A stretch of 64,000 nt of DNA from Alphaproteobacteria bacterium. Its GTDB lineage: Bacteria; Myxococcota_A; UBA796; GCA-2862545. The notes under the pieces are model-generated. The model did not search any database and was not told where the DNA came from. It saw only the letters and a program-made list of their open reading frames with translations. The stretch spans positions 196,637 to 260,636 of the forward strand of contig JACKET010000010.1 in NCBI GenBank assembly GCA_020632875.1, read 5' to 3'. Below, in pieces: positions 43,493 to 51,763 of the stretch (position 1 is its first letter; each line of letters begins with the position of its first letter). Position numbers and translations under genes: made by a program.

Positions 43493-44089
43493 GTGAAGGC
43501 GGAGTCGCCTGAAACCCGAACCACCGACCTCGTCCCCCTCGAGGAGGAACGCGCTGTGATCGAACGCCTCCAGGCCGGAGACCGGGCTGCCTTCGCCACC
43601 CTGTACGGGTGGTACGGCGACCTGATCTGGCGACAGGCCATCCTCCCCCGCCTCCCCATCCGGGAGCTCGCGGAGGACTGCCTGCGGGAGACGTTCCGCA
43701 CCGCGCTCGAGAAGATCGCGTCGTTCCAGCACGACAACCGCTCGATCTTCTTCTGGCTGCGGCGCATCGCCGTGAACAAGGCGATCGACATCCACCGCCG
43801 GCACAAGCGCGACCACGACCTGCAAGAGGCCGTGATGTCCGAGCCGTCCGAGGTGATGCACGCCCAGCCGGCGCGGCCCGATCGCGGATTGGAGGTGGAA
43901 GACACGAAACGTCTCGTGGGCTTGTCTCTCGACAAGCTGAACGAACGCTACGCACAGGCACTGAGGCTGCGCCTCATCGAAGAGCGAACCCGGGAGGAGT
44001 GTGCCGAGATCCTCGGGGTGACCGTCGGGAACTTCGACGTCATCCTCCACCGCGCCACCAAGGCATTCCGCAAGGTGTACCCGCCATGA
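43493..44089 (+). CDS. ECF-type RNA polymerase sigma factor (second)
   Basis: 198 residues from GTG at 43493, which has GGAG six bases upstream. TAAGAT at 43459-43464 is a likely -10. An ATG at 43463 in the same frame lies inside that element and is less likely. Region 2 is visible as FATLYGWYGDLIWRQAI, RELAEDCLRETFRTALEKIA and RSIFFWLRRIAVNKAIDI. Region 4 is LNERYAQALRLRLIEERTRE with LGVTVGNFDVILHRATKAFR. It is coupled to the next gene by an ATGA overlap. Confidence 0.88.
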   Translation: MKAESPETRTTDLVPLEEERAVIERLQAGDRAAFATLYGWYGDLIWRQAILPRLPIRELAEDCLRETFRTALEKIASFQHDNRSIFFWLRRIAVNKAIDIHRRHKRDHDLQEAVMSEPSEVMHAQPARPDRGLEVEDTKRLVGLSLDKLNERYAQALRLRLIEERTREECAEILGVTVGNFDVILHRATKAFRKVYPP

Positions 44090-45579
44090 ACGAGCAACAG
44101 CAGGCAGAGCTCCTCGCAGCCTGGCTCGAGGACCCGAAGGGGCCGCCGCCCGATGGGCTGGACGCGGACGTGGTGGAGTCGCTCGTCGCGCTCCGCCCCG
44201 AGCTCGCGCCGGCGCCGCGGGTGACGGTGGACGACATCCTCGCGGGCATCACCGAAGGGCCGCTCGCGGTGGCACCCGCCGCAGCGCCCATGCCCGTGGG
44301 CGCCTCCATCGGCGCCGCGCCGGAAGACGCGCCCGTGGCGGGCTCGTCGAAGCGTCGCCGCCCGTGGTGGATCGCGGCCGTGGGCATCGGGGGGTTCTCG
44401 AGCCTCGTGGCCGCCGCGGCCCTGCTGCTGGTCGTCGGCAGCGTCACGATGAACAGCGGCTCGCCCGTCGCCCGGCAGGAGGCCCCCGCCACGCGCGACG
44501 CCGACGGTGTGGCCGTCGTCGACACGGGTGCCGGCGCCGGCGAGGGCCGCGCGCGCCCCGCGAAGCCCCGTCCCTCGATGGCGTACCGCCCGAGCCCCGC
44601 GCCGCGGCCCGCTCCGGCGTCCGCCCCGCTCCCTGCCGAGCCCGAGGCCGAGCCCGATGCCGTGGCGCTCGGCGAGGACTTCGACGACTCGGTCGACATG
44701 CCGGCCGGCGCGAAAGACCTCGACCCCGACGCCGGACGCCTGCGCGAGCCCATCCCCGAGCTCGCGGCGAAGACCCCGACGCAGGAGCCGATGGAGGCGC
44801 CGCCGCGCCCCGAAGAGGCGAAGAAGGCCGAAGAGAGCGCCCGGATGACGGCCGATGTCGACGGGGGCGAAGGCCAGCGCGAAGACGCTCTCTCCGTGGG
44901 CGGCGTCGCGCAGTCGAGCCCCGCGAAGGGCGCCCCTGCGCCGAAGCCCGCGATGTCCCGGCCCGCTCCGTCGGCCCCGATGATGCGCCCCGACCCCACG
45001 CCCGCCGCGGCGCCCCCTCCGCCGCCGGTCGCCGCGCCCATCACGCCGTCCGACGACGCCTACGGGGCGGCCGAAGAAGACGCGCTCGCCGACGACGCGC
45101 CCATGTCGGTGGAGTCCTCGCGGTCCTACGAGTTCCGCCCCGGCCGCGACGCGCTCGAGAAGGAAGAGCGGCGCCAGAAGAAGAAGGACTCCGCAGGCGG
45201 CGGCGGGCGAAAGGCGAGCAGCGCACCCTCCGTCGACGCCGAAGGCGGCATGGCGATGGACGCCGAGCCCACCGCGACCGCGGCCGAGCCCGAGACGAAG
45301 GCGATGGTCCCCGCGGGCGTGCCGCTCGCGACCCAGGCCCGCCACGGCGTGTCCGGCACGCACACGCCCGAGATCGACGAAGCCATCGCGCGGCTCGCGG
45401 CCGGCGACCCGGGTGGCGCGCTGGCGGTGGTCGAGACGGCGCTGGCCGCCAACCCCGGCAACACGCTCGTCCGGCAGTACCTGCTCGTGCTGAAGGGCGA
45501 CGCGCTCACCCGGCTCGGCGATGCTGCCGGGGCCCGCACGGCGTACCAGCAGGCCGTCGATCTCGCCGCGTCCCGCTGA
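44086..45579 (+). CDS. Membrane partner of the second ECF sigma factor, Pro/Ala-rich with a TPR-like C-terminus
   Basis: 497 residues from ATG at 44086, overlapping the sigma-factor stop. Residues 1-85 are cytoplasmic-looking (MNEQQQAELLAAWLEDPKG), then one TM helix (WWIAAVGIGGFSSLVAAAAL, about 93-118). A long low-complexity Pro/Ala/Glu region (120-420) leads to a short helical TPR-like end (IARLAAGDPGGALAVVETAL, KGDALTRLGDAAGARTAYQQ). The arrangement sigma factor plus single-TM protein suggests an anti-sigma or signal-relay role. No zinc anti-sigma motif is seen, so this rests on context. Confidence 0.7.
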   Translation: MNEQQQAELLAAWLEDPKGPPPDGLDADVVESLVALRPELAPAPRVTVDDILAGITEGPLAVAPAAAPMPVGASIGAAPEDAPVAGSSKRRRPWWIAAVGIGGFSSLVAAAALLLVVGSVTMNSGSPVARQEAPATRDADGVAVVDTGAGAGEGRARPAKPRPSMAYRPSPAPRPAPASAPLPAEPEAEPDAVALGEDFDDSVDMPAGAKDLDPDAGRLREPIPELAAKTPTQEPMEAPPRPEEAKKAEESARMTADVDGGEGQREDALSVGGVAQSSPAKGAPAPKPAMSRPAPSAPMMRPDPTPAAAPPPPPVAAPITPSDDAYGAAEEDALADDAPMSVESSRSYEFRPGRDALEKEERRQKKKDSAGGGGRKASSAPSVDAEGGMAMDAEPTATAAEPETKAMVPAGVPLATQARHGVSGTHTPEIDEAIARLAAGDPGGALAVVETALAANPGNTLVRQYLLVLKGDALTRLGDAAGARTAYQQAVDLAASR

Positions 45580-45605
45580 ACCACCCCTGCGTGGTATGCA
45601 GACGC

Positions 45606-46445
45606 ATGCCGTTCCCCCCGCGCATCGCGCGTGCGATCACGACCGCGCTCGGCGGCCGCTCGGTGCGTGAGCGCGCCGAGCGCCTGTACTACAGAGACGA
45701 AGGCCACGGATACGACCGGTTCGGCCTGCACCCCGACTTCGTGGCCCTCGGCGACGTGATCGGCAAGCCCGGGTACGAGTGGTACTTCCGGGTCGAGTCG
45801 CACGGCGCCGAGAACATCCCGAAGACGGGCCCCGGCATCCTCGCCGCGAACCACTCCGGCACGCTGCCCATGGATGGCGCGATGCTGTGGGTCGACGTGC
45901 TGCGCAACACCGATCCGCCGCGCTGCAGCCGTCCCCTCGCCGACTACTTCGTGCCGAGCCTGCCGTTCGTCTCGACGCTGTTCGCGCGCTGCGGCGTGGT
46001 CGGCGGCAGCCGCGGCAACGCGCAGGCCCTGCTCGAGGCCGGCGAGCTGCTGATGATCTTCCCCGAGGGCGTGCCGGGCATCGGCAAGCCGTTCGCGCAG
46101 CGCTACCAGCTCCAGCACTGGACGAAGGGCCACTGCGAGCTCGCCATCCGCCACCGCGCGCCCGTCATCCCGATCGGCATCGTCGGCGCCGAAGAGCAGA
46201 TGCCGCAGATCGCCCGCATCCCGGTGAAGGGCCCGGTGCCGTACATCCCGATCCCGGCCACGCTCGTGCCCCTGCCCACGAAGTACCACATCCACTACGG
46301 CGAGCCGATCCCGCTGCACGAAGAGTTCTCGCCCGACGACGCCGACGATCCCGAGATCGTCCGCAACGCCGCCGCGCGCGTGAAGGCCGCGGTCCAGGCG
46401 CTCCTCGAACGCGGTCTCTCCGAACGAAAGGGGATCTTCCGTTGA
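45606..46445 (+). CDS. Lysophospholipid / glycerolipid acyltransferase
   Basis: 279 residues from ATG at 45606. The acyltransferase motifs are ANHSGTLPMDGAML in place of the usual NHxxxxD (spacing typical of a DGAT2-like subgroup), then LFARCGVVGGSRGNAQALLE and MIFPEGVPGIGKPFAQRYQL, and VPVIPIGIVGAEEQ-like APVIPIGIVGAEEQMPQIAR. It probably transfers a fatty acyl chain to a glycerolipid at the membrane. The stop overlaps the TTG start of an epimerase-fold gene; acyltransferase/epimerase pairs of this kind recur in bacteria, so the two may share a lipid pathway. Confidence 0.86.
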   Translation: MPFPPRIARAITTALGGRSVRERAERLYYRDEGHGYDRFGLHPDFVALGDVIGKPGYEWYFRVESHGAENIPKTGPGILAANHSGTLPMDGAMLWVDVLRNTDPPRCSRPLADYFVPSLPFVSTLFARCGVVGGSRGNAQALLEAGELLMIFPEGVPGIGKPFAQRYQLQHWTKGHCELAIRHRAPVIPIGIVGAEEQMPQIARIPVKGPVPYIPIPATLVPLPTKYHIHYGEPIPLHEEFSPDDADDPEIVRNAAARVKAAVQALLERGLSERKGIFR

Positions 46446-47431
46446 TCAGCGTGCTCGTGACCGGCGCCACCACCACCGTGGGCGAGCGCTTCGTCCGCAG
46501 TCTCGTCGCCGATACGCGCGTGCGGCACGTGCTCGCCGTCGCGCGCGAGCCTCCCGAGCAGGCGCTGCCCTTCTCGCACGGCAACCGCCTCACGTACCTC
46601 TCGGTCGACCTGGCGCGGTCGCGGCACGTCCGCGAGCTGCTGTTCGGCCCGGCGCGCGATCTGGGCGTCGAGGTCGTCGTGCACCTCGGCCAGCACCGCA
46701 GCGGCTTCGGCAAGGGCCGCAAGGTGCACGCCGCGAACGTCGAGGCGCTGCGCTCGATCCTCGACCTCGCAGACCGGCACCCGACGATCCGCCGCCTCGT
46801 GCTGAAGTCGTACGCCGTCGCCTACAAGGTCAGCCTCGAGCTGCCGATCCTCGTGCGCGAAGACCACCCGCTGAACCTGTCCCCGAAGGCCCCGCAGTAC
46901 ATCCGCGACCGCGTCGAGGCCGACCTGACGGCGTGTGCGCGCATGGGCCTGTCGAGCTTCGAGACCGTGGTGCTGCGCTGCGCCGAAGCGCTCGGCCCGG
47001 GCACCGGCAGCCAGATCTACGACTACCTCGACGCGCCGGTCGCGTTCCGCCCGCTCGGCTTCGACCCGATGGTGAACGTCGCCACGGTCGAAGACATGGT
47101 CGTGGCGCTCGAGAAGGCCACGCACGGCTCCGGCGAGGGCGTGTTCAACATCCCGGGCTACGACACGCTGCCCCTGTCCGAGGCCACGCGGAAGTGGGGC
47201 ACCCCGTCGATCCCGCTGCCGGGCGGGTTCCTGCGGCCGGCGTACAACCTCCGGCACCGCCTCACCGGCAGCGAGTTCGAGTACGGCCTGAACCGCAACC
47301 GGCTCCACATCGGGCTCGTGCTCGACGGCACGCGCGCCCGCGAGGTGCTGGGCTACGTCCCCCGCCATCCCATCGACTGGCCCATCGGCGGGCCGGTCGC
47401 CGACCCGGCGCTCGACGACAGCCCGGACTGA
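46442..47431 (+). CDS. NAD(P)-dependent epimerase/dehydratase-fold protein
   Basis: 329 residues from TTG at 46442, overlapping the acyltransferase stop by TTGA; GTG at 46451 is possible. The Rossmann start is ISVLVTGATTTVGERFV. VVVHLGQHRSGFGKGRKVHA and NVEALRSILDLADR follow the extended short-chain dehydrogenase pattern. The usual YxxxK catalytic pair is not obvious around LKSYAVAYKVSLELP, so catalysis is uncertain. It forms a two-gene unit with the acyltransferase. A lipid or sugar-linked substrate is a guess from context. Confidence 0.78.
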   Translation: MISVLVTGATTTVGERFVRSLVADTRVRHVLAVAREPPEQALPFSHGNRLTYLSVDLARSRHVRELLFGPARDLGVEVVVHLGQHRSGFGKGRKVHAANVEALRSILDLADRHPTIRRLVLKSYAVAYKVSLELPILVREDHPLNLSPKAPQYIRDRVEADLTACARMGLSSFETVVLRCAEALGPGTGSQIYDYLDAPVAFRPLGFDPMVNVATVEDMVVALEKATHGSGEGVFNIPGYDTLPLSEATRKWGTPSIPLPGGFLRPAYNLRHRLTGSEFEYGLNRNRLHIGLVLDGTRAREVLGYVPRHPIDWPIGGPVADPALDDSPD

Positions 47432-47462
47432 CCGGGTCGTGCCCCCCGTGGGCGGGGTGCGA

Positions 47463-47468
47463 TAGACT
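47463..47468 (+). promoter_or_regulatory. Candidate -10 element of the ion-homeostasis operon
   Basis: TAGACT, within GCGATAGACTCC, is followed by GGAGG at 47477-47481 and then the CTG at 47489. It lies in the 57-base gap after the epimerase gene. If it is the -10, the operon has a short leader and the GTG at 47588 would be a poor start. Confidence 0.4.
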
Positions 47469-47488
47469 CCCGCCCCGGAGGACTCGCA

Positions 47489-48808
47489 CTGGCCCCACAG
47501 CTCCTACTCCTCACCGCCGCGCTCGCCAGCGAGGGCGGCGGCGGACACGGCGGCGCGGAATCGCACGGATCGGGCGGCTCCTTCGGCGTGGTGGTGTTGC
47601 TCACCATGGTGGGCGTCGCGTACCTGATGGCGCGGTTCGTCGTGAACCGCCTGCAGCGGCGCTTCCTGTTCGTGAGCGGCCTCGAGTACATCCTGCTCGG
47701 CGTGCTGCTCGGCCCGGCCGTCGTGAACACCGTGCACGTCTTCGAGGACATGAGCCGGCTCGCGCCGATCATCGCCTTCGCGGCCGGGTGGATCGGCCTG
47801 CTGTACGGCATGGAGCTCGACCGACGCCAGATGCACGAGTCCACGGGGGGCGCGTTCCGCATCGCCCTCGCCGAGGTGGGCGGCACGGGCTTCGTCACCA
47901 CCCTCGCGGGCTACCTGTTCTTCCGCTCGGGCCTCGTGATCGACGTGGTGCCCGAAGACGACGCGCTCTGCGCGGCCGCAGCGCTCGGCTGTGCGGCAGC
48001 GGCGGGCTCGAGCTCGGCCGTCGACCTGTTGTGCGACACGTACGACGGGCTGAAGAGCCGGATGCTGCTGCCCCTGCTCCGCCGCACCTCGCGCATCGGC
48101 GACCTGCTCGCCATCGCGTCGCTCGGCCTGCTGTTCGCGTACTTCCACCCCGGTGGGAGCGGTGACGCGTGGCTCGAGACCGACTTCGCGGGCTGGGTGC
48201 TGATCACCATCGCGCTGGGCGTCGTGATGGGCCTGTTGTTCTCGACCTTCCTCGACAACGACGCCGACGAGAACCACCGGTTCCTCGCCCTCGTCGGGAT
48301 CATCATCCTCGCGGCGGGCACGGCGTTCTTCCTCGAGATCAGCGCGCTCACCGTCAACCTGATCCTCGGCGCCTGGCTCGTGAACAGCGACGACGGCCCG
48401 AAGGTCGCCGACACCCTCGAGACCTCGCTGAAGCCGGTCACCCTCGTGCTGATGGTGTTCGCGGGCGCGATGTGGGTCCCGGTCGATCCGCTCGCCGGGC
48501 TCCTCGTCTCGGCGGGCTACCTGCTCCTGCGCGGCGCCGCGAAGGCGGGTGCCGTGTTCCTCGCCGCGCTCGGCACGCCTCTGCGCAAAGACCTCTTCCG
48601 CGGCCTCATGGCACAGGGCGAGGCCGCCGTGGCGATCGCGGTCAGCTTCCGGCTCGTCTACGACGGCCCGGCCGCCGAGCTCGCGTACACCGCGATCCTC
48701 ATCTCCGTCATGCTGAACGAGCTCTTCGCGTCGCGGCTCCTCAAGGGCCTGCTCATCGACGCGGGCGAGCTCGACAGCGACGCCACTGCCTGGGAAGCGA
48801 GGGCCTGA
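47489..48808 (+). CDS. Cation:proton antiporter (CPA2-like), first gene of the ion-homeostasis operon; start probably CTG
   Basis: About 439 residues if started at CTG 47489, which has GGAGG seven bases upstream and yields a signal-like MAPQLLLLTAALAS followed by a His/Gly-rich loop. The first conventional start is GTG at 47588, with no ribosome-binding site. Some eleven hydrophobic helices follow, with YILLGVLLGPAVVNTVH, GWIGLLYGMELDRRQ, AAAAGSSSAVDLLCDTYDG and LTVNLILGAWLVN typical of Kef/NhaP-type exchangers. It has no C-terminal TrkA domain of its own; trkA is the next gene and overlaps by one base. It probably exchanges K+ or Na+ for protons. Confidence 0.8.
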   Translation: MAPQLLLLTAALASEGGGGHGGAESHGSGGSFGVVVLLTMVGVAYLMARFVVNRLQRRFLFVSGLEYILLGVLLGPAVVNTVHVFEDMSRLAPIIAFAAGWIGLLYGMELDRRQMHESTGGAFRIALAEVGGTGFVTTLAGYLFFRSGLVIDVVPEDDALCAAAALGCAAAAGSSSAVDLLCDTYDGLKSRMLLPLLRRTSRIGDLLAIASLGLLFAYFHPGGSGDAWLETDFAGWVLITIALGVVMGLLFSTFLDNDADENHRFLALVGIIILAAGTAFFLEISALTVNLILGAWLVNSDDGPKVADTLETSLKPVTLVLMVFAGAMWVPVDPLAGLLVSAGYLLLRGAAKAGAVFLAALGTPLRKDLFRGLMAQGEAAVAIAVSFRLVYDGPAAELAYTAILISVMLNELFASRLLKGLLIDAGELDSDATAWEARA

Positions 48809-50157
48809 TGTTCGTCGTCGTCGTCGGTCTCGGTCAGGTCGGGCGCCACGTGGTGCGCACCCTCGAGTGGGAGCGCCACGACGTCGTCGCGATCGACCAG
48901 GACGAGAACGCCATCCGCTACGTCGAGGAGCACCACGACGTGATGACGCTGCAGGGCTACGGCGCGAGCCACAAGGTCCTCACGGCCGCGCGGGCCCACC
49001 AGGCCGATCTCGTCGTCACCGTCACGAACCACGACGAGGTGAACCTCGTCGCCGCGCTCGCCGCCCGCAAGCTCGGCGCGAAGCGCGCGATCGCCCGCGT
49101 CGAGGGCCGCGAGTGGGGCGCCGAAGACGACAGCACCGGCGTCGAGTACGGGTTCCTCGGGGTCGACGTCGTGTTCAACCCGAAGCTCCTGCTCGCCCGC
49201 GAGCTGGCGAAGATCGCCCAGTCCCACGGGGCCACGCAGGTCATCGACGTCGCCGACGACCGCATCGAGATCGTCAGCGTCGACCTCGACGACACGTTCC
49301 GGCGCACGAACACCTCGCTCGCCCGGATGCGCATCCCCGAGGGCGTGCTCGTCGTGGCCATCGTGCGCGACGGCGAGCTGCGCGTGCCCGGCGGCGCCGA
49401 CGTGCTCGAGCCCGGCGACCGCATCTACCTGTGCGGCGAGCCCGGCCAGATGCACAAGGCCGAAGACCTCTTCACGAAGAACCGCGAGGCGCAGCGCGTG
49501 TGCATCGTCGGGGGCGGCGTCATCGGCGAGGCCCTCGCCGCCACCCTCGTGAAGGACGGCACCGAGGTCGCCCTCATCGAGAAAGACCCGACGCGGGCGC
49601 GCGAGCTGTCGTGCCGGCTCTCGAAGGTCACGGTCATCGAGGGCGACGGCACCGACATGGAGCTGTTGAAGGACAACTACGTCGGGAACTTCGACCTGTT
49701 CGCCGCCGTGAGCCACGAGGACGAGGTCAACCTCATGGCCGCGCTGCTCGCGAAGCGGGTCGGAGCCAAGCGCACCGCCACCGTCGTGCACCGTCCCGAC
49801 TACGTCGACATCCACCACCAGCTCGGCATCAACAGCGTGCTCTCGCCCCGCCAGCTCGCGGCGGATCACGTGCTGCGCTTCGTCCGCGAGAAGGCGCTCA
49901 AGTCCGTCGCCACGCTCGAGAACGGCAAGGCCCAGATCATGGAGATCCGCGCGCTCGAGGGCGCCCGGGCCGTCGACGTGCCGGTCGCGCGCATGCAGCT
50001 GCCGAAGGGCGCCCTGCTGTGCGCGGTCCTCAAGCCCGACCACGTCGAGATCCCCCGCGGCGACACGCTCATCCAGGCGGGCGACACCGTGATCGCGCTC
50101 GCCACCTCCCGCGCCTACGACAAGCTCGAGGCGCTCTTCAAGCAGCGGGCGTTCTAG
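48808..50157 (+). CDS. trkA: TrkA-type K+ transport regulatory NAD-binding protein
   Basis: 449 residues from ATG at 48808. Two RCK modules in tandem: an N-terminal Rossmann start MFVVVVGLGQVGRHVVRTLE and a second one VCIVGGGVIGEALAATLVKD, each followed by an RCK-C (TrkA-C) beta domain (RRTNTSLARMRIPEGVLVVA, ARMQLPKGALLCAVLKPDHV). TrkA forms a ring under TrkH and gates it in response to NAD(H)/ATP. The next gene encodes TrkH, one base away, so the pair is complete. It may also gate the antiporters in this operon. Confidence 0.93.
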   Translation: MFVVVVGLGQVGRHVVRTLEWERHDVVAIDQDENAIRYVEEHHDVMTLQGYGASHKVLTAARAHQADLVVTVTNHDEVNLVAALAARKLGAKRAIARVEGREWGAEDDSTGVEYGFLGVDVVFNPKLLLARELAKIAQSHGATQVIDVADDRIEIVSVDLDDTFRRTNTSLARMRIPEGVLVVAIVRDGELRVPGGADVLEPGDRIYLCGEPGQMHKAEDLFTKNREAQRVCIVGGGVIGEALAATLVKDGTEVALIEKDPTRARELSCRLSKVTVIEGDGTDMELLKDNYVGNFDLFAAVSHEDEVNLMAALLAKRVGAKRTATVVHRPDYVDIHHQLGINSVLSPRQLAADHVLRFVREKALKSVATLENGKAQIMEIRALEGARAVDVPVARMQLPKGALLCAVLKPDHVEIPRGDTLIQAGDTVIALATSRAYDKLEALFKQRAF

Positions 50158-50158
50158 G

Positions 50159-51763
50159 TTGGCGCTGAAGGCACCCACCACCGCGTACGTCGCGATGCAC
50201 CGCCAGGTCGCTCGCCCCTGTGGCTTCGTGCTGCTCGGCATGGCGGCGTTCATGGTGCTGTGTGCGCTCGTCGGGCTCGTCTACGACCTGTTCGACCTGC
50301 ACCGTGACACCCGCGGCGGCGTGCCCTGGATGGTCGCGTGCGGCGCCATCACCGGAGCCAGCGGCGGCGCGATGGTGTGGTGGGGCCAGCCGGCCCGCGG
50401 CGTCCAGCTGCGCCGGGCCGAAGCCACGCTCACCACGGCGCTCGTCTGGACCCTCGCCGGTGTCTACGGCGCCCTGCCCTTCGTGCTCGACGGCGGCGTG
50501 CCCGTGGCCGACGGCATCTTCGAGGCCGTGTCCGGCTTCACGACCACCGGGGCCACCATCGTCGCCGACATCGAGGGCACCCTGTCGCGGCCCGTGCTGC
50601 TGTGGCGCTCCGTCATCCAGTGGCTCGGCGGCATGGGCATCGTCGTGCTGTTCATCGCGGTGTTCCCGAGCCTCGGCGTGACGGGCAAGCACATGTTCCG
50701 CACCGAGGTGCCCGGGCACTCGGCCGAGGGCCTGAAGCCCAAGATCACCGAGACGAGCGCCGCGCTCTGGCGGATCTACGCCGCGGCGACGGTCGCCGAG
50801 ATCGCCGTGCTGTGGGCGCTGTTCACGTGGTGGGTGCCGAAGACCGCCGACACGCACTGGGCCGAGAACCTGTTCGACGCGGTGTGCCACGCGCTCACGA
50901 CCCTGTCGACCGGCGGGTTCTCGACGAAGAACGCCAGCGTCGCGTACTTCGAGAGCGGGCTCGTCGACTACGTCATCAGCGGGTTCATGCTGTTCGCCGG
51001 CGTGAACTTCGGCCTGTACTACGGCGCGCTCATCGTGCGGGCGCGGGCGCTCCGCGAGGGCACCCCGATGGAGCGGTGGCGCGCGCGGGCCCGCGACACC
51101 TGGAACGTGTTCTTCCGGTCGGTCGAGTTCCGGGCGTACTGCGGCGGGGTCGCCGTGATGACGGTGCTGCTCACGATCGCGATCCTCCCGAACCACCACG
51201 GGAACTGGCTCGAGTCGCTGCGCTACGCCTTCTTCATGGTGGCCACGACCGTCACGTCCACCGGCTACGGCACCGACGACTACATGGCGTATCCGTCCAC
51301 GGGGCTCGGGCTGATCCTGCTCATGATGCTCGTCGGCGGCATGAGCGGCTCGACCGCGGGCGGCGTGAAGGTGTCGCGCATGGTGCTGCTCGCCGAGAAC
51401 ACGTGGGGCCAGCTGCGCAAGTCGTACCGGCCGAACGTCGTGCAGGTCACCCGGCTCGGGCGCGAGATCATCAGCGAAGACGTGCTGAACGCCGTGGCGA
51501 CGTTCTTCTTCCTCTACATCACGACGCTCTGCATCGGCTCGGTGCTCATCGCCTACACCGACGGCGTGGGCATCCCCACCGCGTTCGGCGCGATGCTGAC
51601 GAGCGTGTCGAACATGGGTCCCGGCCCCTACTACGAGGGCGCCGACAACTTCGCCCGCTACACGCCCATCGCGAAGATCCTGTTCTCGTTCGCGATGATC
51701 CTCGGGCGCCTCGAGTTCTTCACGGTGCTCGCCCTGTTCATGCCCGAGTTCTGGAAGCACTGA
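50159..51763 (+). CDS. trkH: TrkH-family potassium channel/transporter subunit
   Basis: 534 residues from TTG at 50159; an internal ATG at 50195 is the alternative. The four pore-loop segments can be seen: VSGFTTTGATIVADI, TTLSTGGFSTKN, TTVTSTGYGTDDY and TSVSNMGPGPYYEG, each with the single Gly that forms the K+ filter. Around ten TM helices and the conserved MLVGGMSGSTAGGVKVSRMV are present. It should import K+ together with TrkA. The stop overlaps the start of the giant antiporter fusion by one base. Confidence 0.93.
   Translation: MALKAPTTAYVAMHRQVARPCGFVLLGMAAFMVLCALVGLVYDLFDLHRDTRGGVPWMVACGAITGASGGAMVWWGQPARGVQLRRAEATLTTALVWTLAGVYGALPFVLDGGVPVADGIFEAVSGFTTTGATIVADIEGTLSRPVLLWRSVIQWLGGMGIVVLFIAVFPSLGVTGKHMFRTEVPGHSAEGLKPKITETSAALWRIYAAATVAEIAVLWALFTWWVPKTADTHWAENLFDAVCHALTTLSTGGFSTKNASVAYFESGLVDYVISGFMLFAGVNFGLYYGALIVRARALREGTPMERWRARARDTWNVFFRSVEFRAYCGGVAVMTVLLTIAILPNHHGNWLESLRYAFFMVATTVTSTGYGTDDYMAYPSTGLGLILLMMLVGGMSGSTAGGVKVSRMVLLAENTWGQLRKSYRPNVVQVTRLGREIISEDVLNAVATFFFLYITTLCIGSVLIAYTDGVGIPTAFGAMLTSVSNMGPGPYYEGADNFARYTPIAKILFSFAMILGRLEFFTVLALFMPEFWKH

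Noticed and set aside
41134..43935. Long open frame antisense to the FAD oxidase and sigma-factor genes
   Set aside because: It is a high-GC shadow: the translation is Arg/Gly/Val-rich without motifs, while the opposite strand has clear families. Only its last 275 codons are a real gene (PDZ protein).
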